A stretch of 64,000 nt of DNA. It comes from Petaurus breviceps papuanus. Taxonomy: Eukaryota; Chordata; Mammalia; Diprotodontia; Petauridae. The stretch spans positions 12,402,200 to 12,466,199 of the forward strand of contig JAMXIF010001195.1 in NCBI GenBank assembly GCA_028583685.1, given 5' to 3'. The notes beneath the pieces are model-generated. The model was not told the DNA's origin. It ran no database searches and saw only the letters and a list, made by a program, of their open reading frames with translations. Below, piece after piece: positions 34,104-46,809 of this stretch (position 1 is the stretch's first letter; each line of letters opens with the position of its first letter). A program made the position numbers and the translations under genes.

Positions 34104-34300
34104 ATTGTGACTGGGAGGTAAAAGTATCTCTAATTCACTATTATGGGAATTGCAGACTGATAACAGACCTTTTGAAGAGAATATGGCAATGTGCATTGTC
34201 ATAAAACTGACCATATGTTTTTGACCCAGTAGTTCCATTGCTAAGACTCAGTATCTTAAAGTATCACAAAAAGTAAGAGGATCTATTTATTTTCAAATGA
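34104..34300 (+). repeat. L1 fragment (3' side), split by HAL1
   Basis: 'ccatatgtttttgacccagt' and 'agttccattgctaagactca' are L1 landmarks that continue the fragment interrupted at 31298. Confidence 0.5.
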
Positions 34301-34448
34301 GCTTTTATTGATGTCTTTTGTTTCTTACATCATCATAGTCACCTTTAGTATCTTTTTTATTACCCTTCCAGAAAACCATCTAATAAAACAAATATAATTT
34401 TTTAAAGAAGAAAAAATCAGCACAGTTATTGATATATTGAAAAAATTG

Positions 34449-36481
34449 GGGGGGGTTGAGTCAAGATGGTCGAGTAAAAACAGGGATTGCTTGAGACCTC
34501 CCCCAAACTCCTCCAAATACCTGTTAAAAATTACTCTAAACAAATTCTAGAGCAGCAGAACCCACAAATTGACAGAGTCAAACAAATTTCCAGCGTAAGA
34601 CAACCAGGAATGTTTTCAGGAAAGGTCAGTTGCAGCAGTCTGAGAGAAGGTATAGTCCTGCATGGGCTGCACTGGCACAGACAGGCCTGAGAAGGCCTCA
34701 GGGGATTGATTCACTGGCAGCTGTGGCAGTTTTCAGACTGTTCAACCCACAAACACCAAAGACAACTTAGAAGGTCAGTAGGAAAGATCTCTTGGACCTG
34801 AGTGAGAGAGGAGCAAGGTTCGGCCCTAGCCCTGGCACGGCAGGCATCAGTGATGGCAGAGGCAGTGACTGCTTCTGGAGCTCTCAAACCATAGATGATG
34901 GGGGGTAGGGATCCAGCATTTGATTAGAGGTGGATTGCAGGGATGTTTTTGGTGGTGCAGAGGCAGGATTAATTTTAAAATTATTGGACTACCTGGAAGC
35001 CATGATTAAAAAAGAGCCTAGATATTATCTTTCAAAAAATTACCAAGGAAAACCTCCCTGATACTCTAGAAACAGAGGGTAAAATAGAAATTGAAAGAAT
35101 TCACTGATCACCTCCTGAAAGAAATCCCCAAAGGAAAACTCCTAGGAATATTGTAACCAAATTCCAGAATTCCCAGGTCAAGGAGAAAATATTGCAAGCA
35201 GCCAGAAAGAAACAGTTTAAGTATTGTGGAAATACAATCAGGATAACAAAAGACCTAGCAGCTTCTACATTAAGGGATCGGAGGGTTTGGGATATGATAT
35301 TCTGGAGGTCAGAGGAGCTAGATTTAAAACCAAGAATCACCTGCCCAGCAAAATGGAGTATAATTCTTCAGGGGAATAATGGATATTCAGTGACATAGAG
35401 GTCTTCAAGCATTCTTGATGAAAAGACCAGAACTGAATAGAAAATTTGACTTTCAAATAAAAGACTCAAGACAAGCATGAAAAGGTAAACAGAAAAGAGA
35501 AATCATTAGGGACTTATTAAAGTGGAACTGTTTATATTCCTACATGGAAAGATGATATTTGTAACTCATGAGACCTTTCTGAATATTGGGGTAGTTGGAG
35601 GGAATATGTATGTATGTGTGTGTGTATATGTATAAGTATAAATATGTGTATGTGTGTTTGTATGTATATGTATAATATCTAATAATAAAATTAAGGAGTG
35701 AGAGGAATGTACCTGGGGAAGGAGAAAGGGAGCGGTAGCATGTGGGTAAATTGTCTCATAAAAGAGGCAAGAGAAAGCTTTTACATTGGAGGGGAGGAGG
35801 AGAGAGGTGAGAGGGAATGAGTGAACTTTACTCTCATCGAATTTGACTTAAGGAGGGAATAACGTACACACTCAATTGGGTATGGAAATCTATCTTACCC
35901 TACAGAAAAATAGGAGGGAAGGGGATAAGAGGAGGTTTGATAGAAGGGAGGACAAATGAGAGGAGAGGGGTAATCAAAAGCAAATACTTTTGAGGAAGGA
36001 AGAGATCAAAGGAGAGAATAGAATAAATGGGGAGGGAAATATAGTTAGTCTTTCACAACATGACTGTTATGGAAGTGTATTGCATGACTGCTCATTTATA
36101 ACCCATATCAAATTGCTTACTTACTCAATGAGGGTGGGTAAGGAGGTTGGGAGAGAATGTGGAACTCAAAAGTTTTAAAAACTAATGTTAAAAATTGTTT
36201 TTACATGCAACTGGGAAATAAAATATACAGGGAATGGTGTATAGAAATCTATCTTGCCATACATGAAAATAGAAGGGAAAAGGATGGGGGGTGGTGGTGA
36301 TAGAAAGGAGGGCAAATTGGGAGAAGTGGTATTCAGAATGCACGCCATCCTGGGGTGGGAAGAGGGGAGAGATGGGGAGAAAATTTGGGACTCAAAATCT
36401 TGTAGAAGTGAATGGTGAAAACTAAAAATAAATATTTTTTAAAAAGGAATGTACATTGTTTTAAAATTTAAAAAAAATTGT
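34449..36481 (+). mobile_element. HAL1 copy C, internally deleted and older
   Basis: Begins after a G-run with 'ttgagtcaagatggtcgag', the HAL1 5' start. About 0.5 kb later, near 34970, it jumps straight to the middle of ORF1 ('taaaattattggactacc'), so roughly 1 kb present in copy B is missing. The RRM-CTD piece on 35192-35398 reads MQAARKKQFKYCGNTIRITK. The 3' UTR includes a TG/TA microsatellite (35605-35670) and ends 'aataaatattttttaaaaag'. An 8-bp candidate TSD, aaaaattg (34441-34448 and 36482-36489), sets the ends provisionally. It is visibly more diverged from A and B than they are from each other. Confidence 0.8.
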
Positions 36482-36493
36482 AAAAATTGAAAC

Positions 36494-36625
36494 CGTGGGT
36501 GGCTAGGTGGTACAGTGAGTAGAGCACCGGCCCTGGAGTCAGGAGGACCTGGGTTCAGATCCAGCCTCAGACACTTAACACAAAAGGTAGCCGTGTGACC
36601 TTGGGCAAAAAAAAAAAAAAAAGAA
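36494..36625 (+). mobile_element. Short poly(A) CORE-SINE (WSINE1-like)
   Basis: 'gtggctaggtggtacagtga', 'gcaccggccctggagtcagg', 'ggttcagatccagcctcaga', 'gccgtgtgaccttgggc', then about 16 A. Likely flanks are gaaaccgtg and gaaaacgtg. It sits directly after HAL1 copy C and is younger. Confidence 0.82.
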
Positions 36626-36714
36626 AACGTGCAATGTGCAACACATATGACCTCTCACCTTCACAAAGGGGTGAAATGAGGCTGTCTTCTCATATTATTT
36701 TATTCAAGTCATGC

Positions 36715-37900
36715 TGAATCTTTTTTTTTAAGTTGATTTATTTTGAAGTACTAAAACAAATATAGAAAAAAGAAAAATCTTCTAAAATTAAATACTAAAA
36801 CAAATACAAAATAAGAAAAGAAAAAATAATTCCAATTGCACAGCAGAAGATTCAGAATATACATCAATAAATTTCCATTTCAAGAAAGACTATATAATAA
36901 ATACTACATGTTGTATTCAGAGTTGTTCATCGTTTTTTTGCTTCTTTGTAAGTTTTCTTTTGTTCTTTGCTGGGCTCTTTTTACTTTTTTCTTTTCTTTC
37001 CCACCCTCCTTCCCAGGCTACAATTAAACACGGATGTGTACACACACACTCATATGCATGTACATATATACATACATACCTACATACATATATACACAAG
37101 CACACATACACAACCATACACACACTTACATATGCGTAATCATACTCACATATATATATACATATATATAGACATATACGTTCATATTCATCTATGTGAG
37201 ATTGTACTATACTTGTTTGTCCTCTGTTTCTCTGAGGATGGATAACATCTTCCTATATAGGACCAAGTCTTTTCATATTTTTCTAAGTTTACCAACTTAT
37301 CATTTCCTACACCACACCAATCTTTCAACCTTATTCTGTCTAGTTATTTTAAATAGTCTAAAACAATAATGATTAATATGACTGAAATATAGTTTGCCTA
37401 TTTTTTCTTTTCATTAAATCTATTTTAACTTTATCTGAGCTCATGGTTACTACTCCTGCTTTTTCCCCTAATAAATTCTACTCCAGATCTTTATTTTATG
37501 TTTGTGTGTATCTCTTATTTCCTATCCCTCTTGGCTCTTCTACTTTACTTCTGCCTGCCACTTTGCTCTCCTATTACTTAATCTACCAATCTTCCAAAGA
37601 TCCCTCCCTTATCCTCTTCCCACCTTGTTGCTATATAAATTTAGAAGACTTTTATAGCCTTCCAAATATATGTTATTCTCTCTTTATCCCATTCCTGTTA
37701 ATCTAGATACCCTTCTGTACCACCACTACCCTCTTATCCTATTCCCACATTCTCTTATTTCTTTATAAATTTAGAATTTTTATTCCCTTCTAAATGCATA
37801 TATTGTTCTCTCTTTAACCCAGATCTGATGTAAATAGGGTTCCCTCTAAAATTTCCTTCCCTTATCCTCCCCCCATCCCTTACCCTTTTATTTATTTATG
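36715..37900 (-). repeat. L1 LINE 3' region, antisense, with microsatellite
   Basis: Opens with a T-run and A-rich text as in 312-985, contains a CA/TA microsatellite (37035-37185), then 'actttatctgagctcatggt' and 'tactactcctgctttttccc', an antisense L1 landmark also at 62985-63015. Coding frames are broken. Confidence 0.7.
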
Positions 37901-38229
37901 AATTCAGAAATATATACATGTATGTGTGTATACATATATATATGTATGTATATATGTAGCTCCTTCTTTAACTTATTCCCCATAACAATAGGGTTCTAGA
38001 ACTACCAGAACTCCTCTCCAATGTAATTCCCCTGTGTCAGTTCTTCCTCTGGCACCTCATTTGTATAATTACTCTTTATACCTTTTCCTAAACAGTTTTA
38101 CTTTTTAGAATCATATCATACTCAGATATACCCCAGTCTTTCTTTTGAACTACCCAATTACTAATAACAGCCTTAGCCATGCATTTTGCATTTCCTCATA
38201 TAAAAAGTAAACAGTGTGTCCTTATTGAG

Positions 38230-39290
38230 TCACTTGTAATTAATGTTTGATTTTTTTTTTGGATCTTATATGCCATATTTTCTATTAAGTCATACTGGAT
38301 CTTTATAGTTTTGTCACATACCTCATTTGAAGGGCACCTTTTTTATTCCAAATTCTTTGCTATGGCAAAAAGTGCTGGGTAAAGATTTTTGTGTATATGA
38401 GGTCTTTCATCTTATTGGTTAGCTTCCTTGGAGTATAAGCCCAGAAATGGAGTCTCTGGTTCAAAGAATATAGATATCTCTCTCAGTCACTTTATTTGTA
38501 TAATTCCATATTGCTTTTCAAAGTAGTTATACCATTTCACAGCTCTACCAACAATATGTTAGTGTTCATATCATTGCATAACCCCTTGAATATTGAATGT
38601 TGTAATTTTTTTGTCATCTTTGTCAATTTGCAGGGTGTGAGGTCAAACTGGTTTTGGTTTTAATTTGAATTTCATTTTTTTAGTGATTTGGAGAATTCTT
38701 TCATGTGGTTGTGAATACTTTGTAGTTCCTCTTTTGACTGCTGTTTTTATTTCTGTTGACTATTTATTGGGAAATGGCCATTAGTCTCTTATATATTTGT
38801 TAATAGTTTATATATCTTAAATACCAAACCCTTATCAAAGAAATTTGATGACAAAGATTTTTTTTCACATTTGATCACTTTCCTTCTTATTCTATGTATG
38901 TTAATTTTGTCTATACAGAAGTGTTTTAGTTTAAAGTAATCAAAGTTATTTATTTTGTTGCTTGTAAATGACAATAACACTTATTTGGTTAAGAATACAT
39001 CTCCTACTATTGCTGTAAGAGGCAAATGATCTTCTCTTCTAATTTTTTTAATAGTATCATCATTAATATTAAGGTCTCATATCCATTTAAAATGTATTGT
39101 GGAATATGGTATATGGTCTAAGCCTAATTTCTGTAAGAGTTACTTTCCTGTTTTCATAGCAGTTTTTATCAAATAGGGATTTTTTTCCAAGGTAATTTAT
39201 ATTTTCTACTTTATCAACAGTGGGCTATTGAGTCTCATTGATTTTTATTTTTTCTTATTGAATCTGTTCCATTGATACATTTCTCTTTTT
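38230..39290 (-). repeat. L1 LINE fragment, antisense
   Basis: 'gagtataagcccagaaatgg', 'ccatttcacagctctaccaa', 'gtcaatttgcagggtgtgag', 'tattgaatctgttccattga' follow antisense L1 order. It is a separate fragment from the preceding one, because the landmark order does not continue. Confidence 0.65.
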
Positions 39291-40494
39291 TAAAGAAAAC
39301 ATAGGTAAGAATCTATAAGCTAAAATTCTCTTAAGAAAAAATTTAACACAAGAGGGATGAGATACCTTCAAGAATGAATTCTGATGATACAAACTCCCTC
39401 CCCACCAAAAAAACAACAAAAAACCAAAACCACTTGTAATGAAGAAAAGATGAAATTGTCTAAAGAAGTTTATGTAAGTGTATAGGAAACTCATGAACCA
39501 GTTTAGTTTTGAAAAAGACATGTCTTTAGCAAGGATAATAAGTAACCAAAGATAAATACAATACAATAGAGTAAGATTAAAGATGAGTGTTAACAATTGG
39601 AACCATGCCAAGGTTAGTATGAACAACCACAATTTTATCATTAATTTTTAGAGTTATGTGCAGAATAAGTGATAAATCAAAGAAGGGATAGGTCTGCTGT
39701 CCTAGACGTATGCTGATAAAGTATTGTGAAGAGAAAGCAGAATTTTTTTTATCTCTGACAGTCATTTTGATTGTCAGACTGGGAAGACAGAACAAAAATT
39801 AACACGGAGTTGAAACCTAACATAACTTGAGGTGAAGGTGAGAGTATATCTGATTGCCATCCCTGGGTTCTGTCACTAGGTCTGAATGACCTACAAGGTG
39901 TAGAAAGAATGGGCAGATATGATTGCCGAGTTGCTGTTGGCAATCTTTAAAATCGTGGAGGATTTGAGAAGTGCTGGAGGATTGGAGAAAGGTAAATGGC
40001 TTTATTTAAAAAAATAAAAGTAGGGGTTGACTTGAACTTATTCCAGAATATATGATTAAAAGATGGTTTGTGAGCATTTAGGAAGGGAATCAATGATCAT
40101 TTAAAATCTTTGAGGCTTGTTTCTTCTTTTCTAAGAACGAAGAGGGTTTTTGGCTAGATGACTTTTAAAGATTCATTTAGCTATAAAACAATCATTTTAA
40201 GAGCCAAGATGTCTGGATAATGTTGTTTTTTTTTTTTTTTTTTTTTTTGGATAGGATTAATAGATTGGTGGATCAGGATGTTATAGTTAGTGTTCCAGGA
40301 GTTTATCAAAACATTTGACAATTTGTTTCATAGTATCCCTGGGCTAAGGAGGCAAGTAGGCTGGATGTTCATATAATTATTGATTAGATTTCATTTAGAA
40401 TAATCAAAATGGGTTAATTTCTTTTTAAAACTATTTTTTAAAGTGAGTATTTATTTCTTTAACTCTTATCTTTGCTCCTCACATTGGAGAAAAA
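39291..40494. other. Unassigned non-coding stretch
   Basis: No repeat recognised apart from a run of about 21 T at 40228-40248. The minus frames 39255-39641 and 39749-39943 are AT-rich and have no domain features. Confidence 0.35.
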
Positions 40495-41295
40495 AAAGCC
40501 CTTGTAATAAATGTGCATATTCATGTGAAACAAATTCCCATATTGTCCATGTCCAAAGAGGTGTGTCTCATTCTATATAGTAGATTACTCTGTCAAAAGA
40601 TGGTACCATTCTTGATTAATAGTCTTTTGGAATCATGGTTAAATACTGTATTGTTTTTCTCGAATCTTCCAAAGTTGTTCCTTTTTTACAATGTTGTTAT
40701 TATATAAATTGTTTTGCTGATTCTACTTGATTTCACTCTGCATTAGTTCATGTAAGTCTCAGGTTTTTTTCTGAAACCATCTCTTGCATCATTTCTTACA
40801 ATGTGATAATATTCCATGACTTTTAAATACCATCATTGGTTTCACAGTTCCCCAATTTATTTGTACCACCTTAATGCCTAGTTCTTTATCACTACAAAAG
40901 AGAAGCTATAAATATTTTTCTGCATAGATGAGACATTTTTCTCTTCCTTTGGTATACAGACATAATAACCATATCCTTACTCAAAGAGTAGGCGCAGCTT
41001 AACAGCTTTGGGGGCCTCATTCCAAACATGGCTTTTCCATGGCAATCCACAGCTCCAGCAGCAGCGCTCTAAAGTGTGCTTGTTTGCCTTGTAGCTTCTC
41101 CAGCACTTGCTGCTTTTCTTTTTTGTCAGCTTTGCCAAACTGATGTGTGTGAAATAGAGCCTTGGAGTTGCTATAATGTGCCTTTTTCTAGTTACTGCTG
41201 TTTATGAACATTGTTATGTGGCTATAGAGGCTTGGATTTTTTCCCTTAAGAGCTGCCCATTCATATCCTTGGACCACTAGTCAGTTGGGGATTTA
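40495..41295 (-). repeat. L1 LINE, 5'-truncated, antisense
   Basis: 'gattctacttgatttcactc', 'tgcatcatttcttacaatgt', 'taggcgcagcttaacagctt', 'tgggggcctcattccaaaca', 'cattcatatccttggaccac' match the antisense L1 series. Confidence 0.7.
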
Positions 41296-41707
41296 ATTTT
41301 AGCCTCTGTCCTGGATTCCTCACTTGACTTTCCCATCTTGCAACTTGTTCAACCTTCCCTCCCCCCACCCGTTTTTGTTTTCTTTTTCTTCTCTTCACTT
41401 ACATTTATTTTTAAGAGTTCCTGAACCACATTCTAGATTCCCTCTGTATTTTAGAGAAAGAGTGGTCAATAAGCTAAAGTGGGACCAAGGCTTTTTAGCA
41501 CTCTCTCTGATGCCTTGAAGTCTGGAGGATATTTCTCATTTAGGGGACCACTCTCATTTTTTGCCGAACTGTACCATTCTATCAACTAATATTAGAGTGA
41601 GGATAATAGGAAATTGTAGCAGTACTAACTTTGAGAAAGGGCAAAAAAATTCCTTCATTCAACTTGTGTAGTAGTGTTTCATCATGGCCTGGAGGGATCC
41701 TGTGTTC

Positions 41708-41934
41708 GTTTTTTTTTTTTTTTTTAATCCCCAGGTCATTCTGACACTGGAGCCGGTGCTCTTACTGGCTGAGCCACCTGGCCGCCCCTAAGCAATTGGG
41801 GTTAAGTAACTTACTCAAGGTTACACAGCCAGGTGTTTCTGGGTGGGTGCTAAGTGTCTGAGCCCGGATTCGATCCCAGGGCATCCTGACACTGGAGCCG
41901 GTGCTCTTACTCCCTGTGCTACCTGGCTGCCCCC
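41708..41934 (-). mobile_element. Dimeric SINE, 3' unit shortened
   Basis: A perfect 15-bp TSD, agggatcctgtgttc, lies at 41693-41707 and 41935-41949. Reading + coordinates, an A/T tail runs directly into 'ccccaggtcattctgacact', so the 3' unit lacks its distal half. Its remaining half has the 3'-unit mark 'ggctgagccacctgg'. The complete 5' unit has 'tgggtgggtgctaag' and 'gtgctacctgg'. It probably arose by premature polyadenylation or internal priming on a dimer RNA. Confidence 0.87.
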
Positions 41935-41939
41935 AGGGA

Positions 41940-42075
41940 TCCTGTGTTCTTGAAGGCAATGCCAATGGAACACAAGCTCTGGCAGGTCCCACCAAGATGG
42001 AAAAGCTTGGGCTGCATAGCTATTTGTGTCTGTTTTCTGAAGATCATCTCTGCTAAGTGCAGAGAGGCTGGTCAC
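41940..42075 (+). repeat. Unclassified dispersed repeat, copy 2
   Basis: 'aagctctggcaggtcccacc' and neighbours match 13730-13795. The dimeric SINE inserted at its edge. Confidence 0.35.
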
Positions 42076-42274
42076 TATAAAGCTGACTACTGAAGATGGA
42101 TTCTTCTACTACTCATATCTCTAAAGGCAGTCTAAGATGTGGAGTAGTTGATGTTTTAAGTAATGAAGGACTTTCCTTTCAAAGTAAAGAAAGAAAATAG
42201 AGAGATTGAAATGTTAAACTTTCCATCCCATTCTACACTTGTTAGTTTTATTGAGACTACTCTTGTCCTTTTAT

Positions 42275-42410
42275 GTGCAGTATAGTCGTAGATAACTGAT
42301 CTTGGAGTCACATAGACCTTGGTTCCATTATCACCTCTGACATACATGCCTGCTGTATGAGCCCAGGCATATCAGTCACTTAACTTCTTAGTCCCCCAGA
42401 GAGCTGACTC
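42275..42410 (+). repeat. CORE-SINE fragment
   Basis: 'gatcttggagtcacatagac', 'attatcacctctgacataca', 'gcatatcagtcacttaactt'. Confidence 0.42.
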
Positions 42411-43089
42411 TCTTGGGATTACACATTTTAGAATTGCTGTTGGTCTGCATTGGTAGAGGGATTGTCTAACTGAGAGCTCTTTATGCAAATGAAATCGCAT
42501 GTCTCGAGGGAAGAATGCATGCTGGTTGGATTCTCTATGACTGGACTTAATATTGTCTTTCTCAGACTTCGTAATTCTGCAGGGCACTCTTCATTCAGAA
42601 TTCTATTGCTCCGTGCTTGTTAATAGACACTTGAGTTAAGAAGAAATTGTCTAATTTTTCCACATAAAATATTATCACAACATTGAATTATTTCTCATTA
42701 AATATCTACAAATCATAGGCTTTATTTGGACCCGTACTTGAGGTGGATAATTGGCAATTAAAGGCCTAAATGAGAGAAGAGTTCATGACCGTTTGTCACA
42801 AGACTTGTGTTTCACTGTACACTTTTAGTCAGGAGCATGTGTGGGGAATTTCCTGTGTAGTATTTTCCTAAGCAGCATCTGATATACAGAAGAAATAGAA
42901 AAGATGATTCCTACCCTTCAAATCTGCTTGTACAAAGAGACCGCATACATGTGCATAAGTTTGAGTGTATTTATTATTTTTAATTGAAGTGCCAATCGCC
43001 ATCAACTGTTTTAGTGTTAAATCACATGGCCTAAAGGAATAATCATAATTTAGAGGGATTTATCAGCGTGGCAGTGGCATAGAGGTCCG
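42411..43089. other. Unassigned non-coding stretch
   Basis: No exon, RNA gene or repeat recognised. Confidence 0.4.
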
Positions 43090-43384
43090 TGTCTGAATGC
43101 TTTCCCTCCCACTCCTCTTAAATCCCACACTGCCTTCAGCTAAGCTCCAGTGTTTCGTTTTCCAAGAGGCTATATTTCTGTCCTCACCCCCTAAAAATCA
43201 TTCTGTATTTATTTTATATGAATCCTATACTCATTTATCTATGACCATGTTGAATACTTCTATTGGAATGTAAGCTCTTTGAGGGCGGGAACTGTCTCAT
43301 TTAAAAATTTTTATTCTTAGCCCTTTACATAGGAGACATTTTACATAACACATAGGAGATATTTAATAAATGCTTTCTTTCTTG
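43090..43384 (+). repeat. L2 LINE 3' end
   Basis: 'ttggaatgtaagctctttga', 'gggcgggaactgtctcattt', 'ggagatatttaataaatgct'. Confidence 0.65.
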
Positions 43385-43760
43385 TATGCCCTTCCTGTAC
43401 TCTATGTCCTCACCGAATGGACCGCTTCTTATTTCACCATTAATTTCCCACCTCTTTATGTTAATATAAGCTTGGAATATCCCTCCATCCTATCTTAGCC
43501 TCTCAGAACCCTCGAAATTCTTCAGACTTCATCTTGGTGTTAGCTTTTGGAGACTTTCTGGATCCTGTCACTGACTGCTACAGTTGGTACTGTTTACCTC
43601 GTATTCATTTAGCTGTGTGAATGTTATTGATCTCCCTCTCCCTCTCAAATATACTCACTTTGAGGATGAGGACTATTTCTTCTTTGTCTTGGTATCCCCA
43701 GTGCCTCACACGGTACCTTCTACACAGTAGGTGTCTAACAAATGTTTGTTGAGTAGTCGA
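43385..43760 (+). repeat. L2 LINE 3' end, second copy in tandem
   Basis: 'tcttggtatccccagtgcct', 'ttctacacagtaggtgtcta', 'acaaatgtttgttgagtagt' after diverged L2 coding text. Confidence 0.65.
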
Positions 43761-44480
43761 TCCACTGCTTTATAGCATGTGTTTTGCCCTTGAGTTGAGA
43801 AGACCGATTAAAGTAATTACAGCTTCACCACTTATGCAAACTCTGATCATACTCAACTACTGTTAGTAAAAGATTGAAAGAACTTCTGCTTCTTCATCTC
43901 TTTTCTAGTGCTACAATATGTTGTCAGGTGTGACAAAGTATTGTTTACAAAAGATTTTCAGGATAATTGCAGCAAGTTATTTCTCTTACTAATTCTATGA
44001 ATCGCTTGCGTCACTAAAATATTTCTTGCAACTTGAGCTGCATTTGTAATTGGCTTCATAACCTCTTATTTACATTCATTATTAACATTATTAAGTATGC
44101 TTGATGATGTTGTTGGTATCTGAAGGTAATGACTATATGAATTGGTGGTGCTGTTGGGACTACAGATTGCTTTGCTGACAGGATCATTTGAAGATATTGT
44201 GATTCCCAGCTGCTCAAGGAAGACAGGAGGAATGCATGTGCATTTGTGTATTTCTCCTGTTATGTTTGTTCATAGGTCACATTTAAGACTTCTTGTTAAT
44301 TCTAAAATCAACATTAGTGCTTATGAAAGAACCAAAGGGCAAAACTTATCTGCTGTCTGGAAATTGTACATTTTTTCTTAAAAAAAAACAAAGCATTTCT
44401 TAAAAAAACAAAACATTTACAGTGACTTTGGGGGAAAAGTACTCAGGCAATTAAAGAGACTTTCATGTGAATGAAAAGAT
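43761..44480. other. Unassigned non-coding stretch
   Basis: A 79-codon plus frame at 44142-44381 has no recognisable features. Nothing else seen. Confidence 0.35.
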
Positions 44481-44484
44481 CATA

Positions 44485-44680
44485 AGATAAGAGCAGGCAG
44501 AAATATTAGAGGTCATTCAGCCCGGCAGTCTCATTTAACAGTGAAGAAAAAAATGAGACCTAGGGAGGCTAATTGAGTTGCTTGTGGTCATGTCAGTAGT
44601 AACTGAATGAGTCAGAATTTGAATTCAGGTCTCTGAATACAATTCCAAGCTGCTTTTCACAGTAACATGCTCCTTTCCTG
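44485..44680 (-). repeat. MIR3-like SINE, antisense
   Basis: 'agaaatattagaggtcattc', 'aaaatgagacctagggaggc', 'gcttgtggtcatgtcagtag', 'tttgaattcaggtctctgaa'. Confidence 0.55.
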
Positions 44681-44991
44681 CAATTTAATTCTTGTAACAT
44701 TTGAAACATTCATTTTGTTTTTCATCCTCAGATCCTAACTTTTCCATTGATATACATTCTCTGAAGTCCTGTTTCAGGTATCTCCTCTCTTCATATCCCC
44801 AACCCTATCCTATCCTGTCCTTACCCTCACAGAAGGTCACCTTGCTAACTAATTTCCTGAGAAGACTGAGACTGTGTGATAAGGCTTTGATCAACTCCTC
44901 CCCTTTGTCACCTCAGAAACTGTTTTCAGTCATCAGCTTCTCATTCCTTCCTGTCCCTGTGAAAGAATGTATTATTTCAATATCTTCTTTC

Positions 44992-45298
44992 TTTTTTGTT
45001 TTTTAAAGCAATCGGGGTTAAGTAACTTGCTCAAGGTTACACTGCCAGTTATTTCTGGGTGTGGTGCTGAGTATCTGAGCCTGGATTTGATCCAGGTCAT
45101 CCCGACACTGGAGCCGGTGCTCTTACTCGCTGAGCCACCTGGACACTCCTAAGCAATTGGGATTAAGTAACTTGCCCAAGGTTACACGGCCAGGTGTTTC
45201 TGGGTGGGTAGTAAGTGTCTGAGCCCGGGATTCGATCCACATGTCATCCCAACACTGGATCCGGTGCTCTTACTTGCTGTGCTACCTGGCCGCCCCTG
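44992..45298 (-). mobile_element. Dimeric tRNA-related SINE, full dimer
   Basis: T-rich tail, then the 3' unit ('tgggtgtggtgctgag', 'cgctgagccacctgg'), then the 5' unit ('tgggtgggtagtaag', 'gctgtgctacctgg'). Imperfect TSD: tatcttctttc (44981-44991) and tattcttctttc (45299-45310). It is inserted in the plus-strand L2. The unit differences are those of 19308 and 60205. Confidence 0.87.
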
Positions 45299-45699
45299 TA
45301 TTCTTCTTTCAGTCAAGTCTCTGTACTCCATCATCACCCTTCCCATTTCTTCCTGGGTCCTACTTCATCCATCTTTCCTTCCCTTTCTTCTTGGCTCCCT
45401 CTTTCCATTAGCACAGAGTACATCCCACTTTCTCTTATTATTAAACAAAGAAAACCAATACCCCAACATTTCCCTTGGCCCTATTGTTTTCTCAATCTAT
45501 CCCCTGAGTTCTTTCCTTCTTTCCACTAAATATTTATCCGATCCATTAGTCTCCATTCATTGTTTCTGTATCCTTCTTACCCCATCACCTTTCTGCCCTT
45601 TGTAGTCTGGCTTCTCCCCCCACCATTGTATTAAAGATGCTTCCTTAAACCTCACCAGCAACCTCCTAATTCATTCTCTTCAGCATTTGAGATAGCTGA

Positions 45700-46035
45700 C
45701 CTTTTATTTATTTATTCATTCAACAAGATATTATCAAATGCTTACTCTGTGGCAGGCACCCAAGTAGGTTTCAGGCATGTAAAGGCAAAAATGAAACTGT
45801 TCTTGCTATTAAGGAATTTGCATTCTTTTGGGGAAGAAAATACTATGTACGTAGAATATTAAATGCAAAACATATAGAACTATTTCTGGAAGAAAGATGG
45901 GAACTAGCACCTAAGATGGGAAGCAGAGATCAGGATAAGCTTCCTGTAAGAGGTGTGGCACTGGAGTGAGTTTTAGGAAGCTTGAGTTCTGTGAAAAGCA
46001 ATACACACCAGGCCTGGGAGAGGAGCGTTTTGTTG
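45700..46035 (-). repeat. L2 LINE 3' end, antisense
   Basis: 'caaatgcttactctgtggca', 'ggcacccaagtaggtttcag', 'aaggaatttgcattcttttg', 'gataagcttcctgtaagagg'. Confidence 0.55.
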
Positions 46036-46240
46036 GCATTGTGTGGTTTCAGTTGAGTCCGACTCTTTTAGACCCCATATAGGGTTTTCTTGGCAAGGAA
46101 CCCAGAGTGGTTTGCCGTTCGTTACTTTCTCTAGCTAATTTTACAGATGAAGAACTGAGGCAAACACAGTTAAGTGACTAACCCAAGATCACATTGCTAG
46201 GAAGTGTCTGAGGCCGAATTTGAACTCATGAAGAGGAATC
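46035..46240 (-). repeat. CORE-SINE with RTE-type tail, antisense
   Basis: 'ttgagtccgactcttttaga' and 'tagggttttcttggcaagga' form the RTE-like tail. CORE 'agtgactaacccaagatcac' follows. Confidence 0.75.
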
Positions 46241-46809
46241 ACTATGAGAGCGGAGTGCAGATTGTGCAGAGGTGTATGAATTAGCGGGTATTTTGTTGTA
46301 TGTGTGGAACAGACTTTTTCTTTTTCTTCTGTGCTCTGGATGCTCTTCTCTCTCTATACTCTCCCCCTTGGTGACCTCACCTCCTCCCATGACTTACACT
46401 ATCACTTTCAGGGGCATAGCTCCCCACTCTAAATCTCCAGCCCTCTCCTCTCTCTCTCTCCTGAATTCCAGACTCACATTTTTTTACTGCCTATTGGCAG
46501 TTAAATTTGCAGCAGGCTGTTCCACTGTTACCAGTTATGAAGTTCTCCAGCTGAACTTAACACCTTTCCCCTAAAACTAGCTCTTTGTGACTGCTCTGTT
46601 CCTGCTGATGGCACACCCTGGCTTTTAATTACCCATGCCTATAGTATCATCATAATTTTTGCCTCCGCATCCTTTTTCATCCCATAAATTCAATCCTTCA
46701 CCAAGTCTTTCTCTTTCCACCTTCACAGTAACAATATCTTTGACCCTTAATTCCTAGATACTTCATAGCTATGACAGTAGTATGTTACTTGTTACTTCAT
46801 GCTAATTCC

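Noticed and set aside
39255-39641. 128-codon hydrophobic minus frame, considered as a membrane protein
   Set aside because: Strong A/T bias yields Phe/Leu/Ile-rich frames; the start of the region is antisense L1 and no signal for a real gene exists.
45204-45605. 133-codon plus frame
   Set aside because: Starts in the dimeric SINE and continues in L2; no biological unity.
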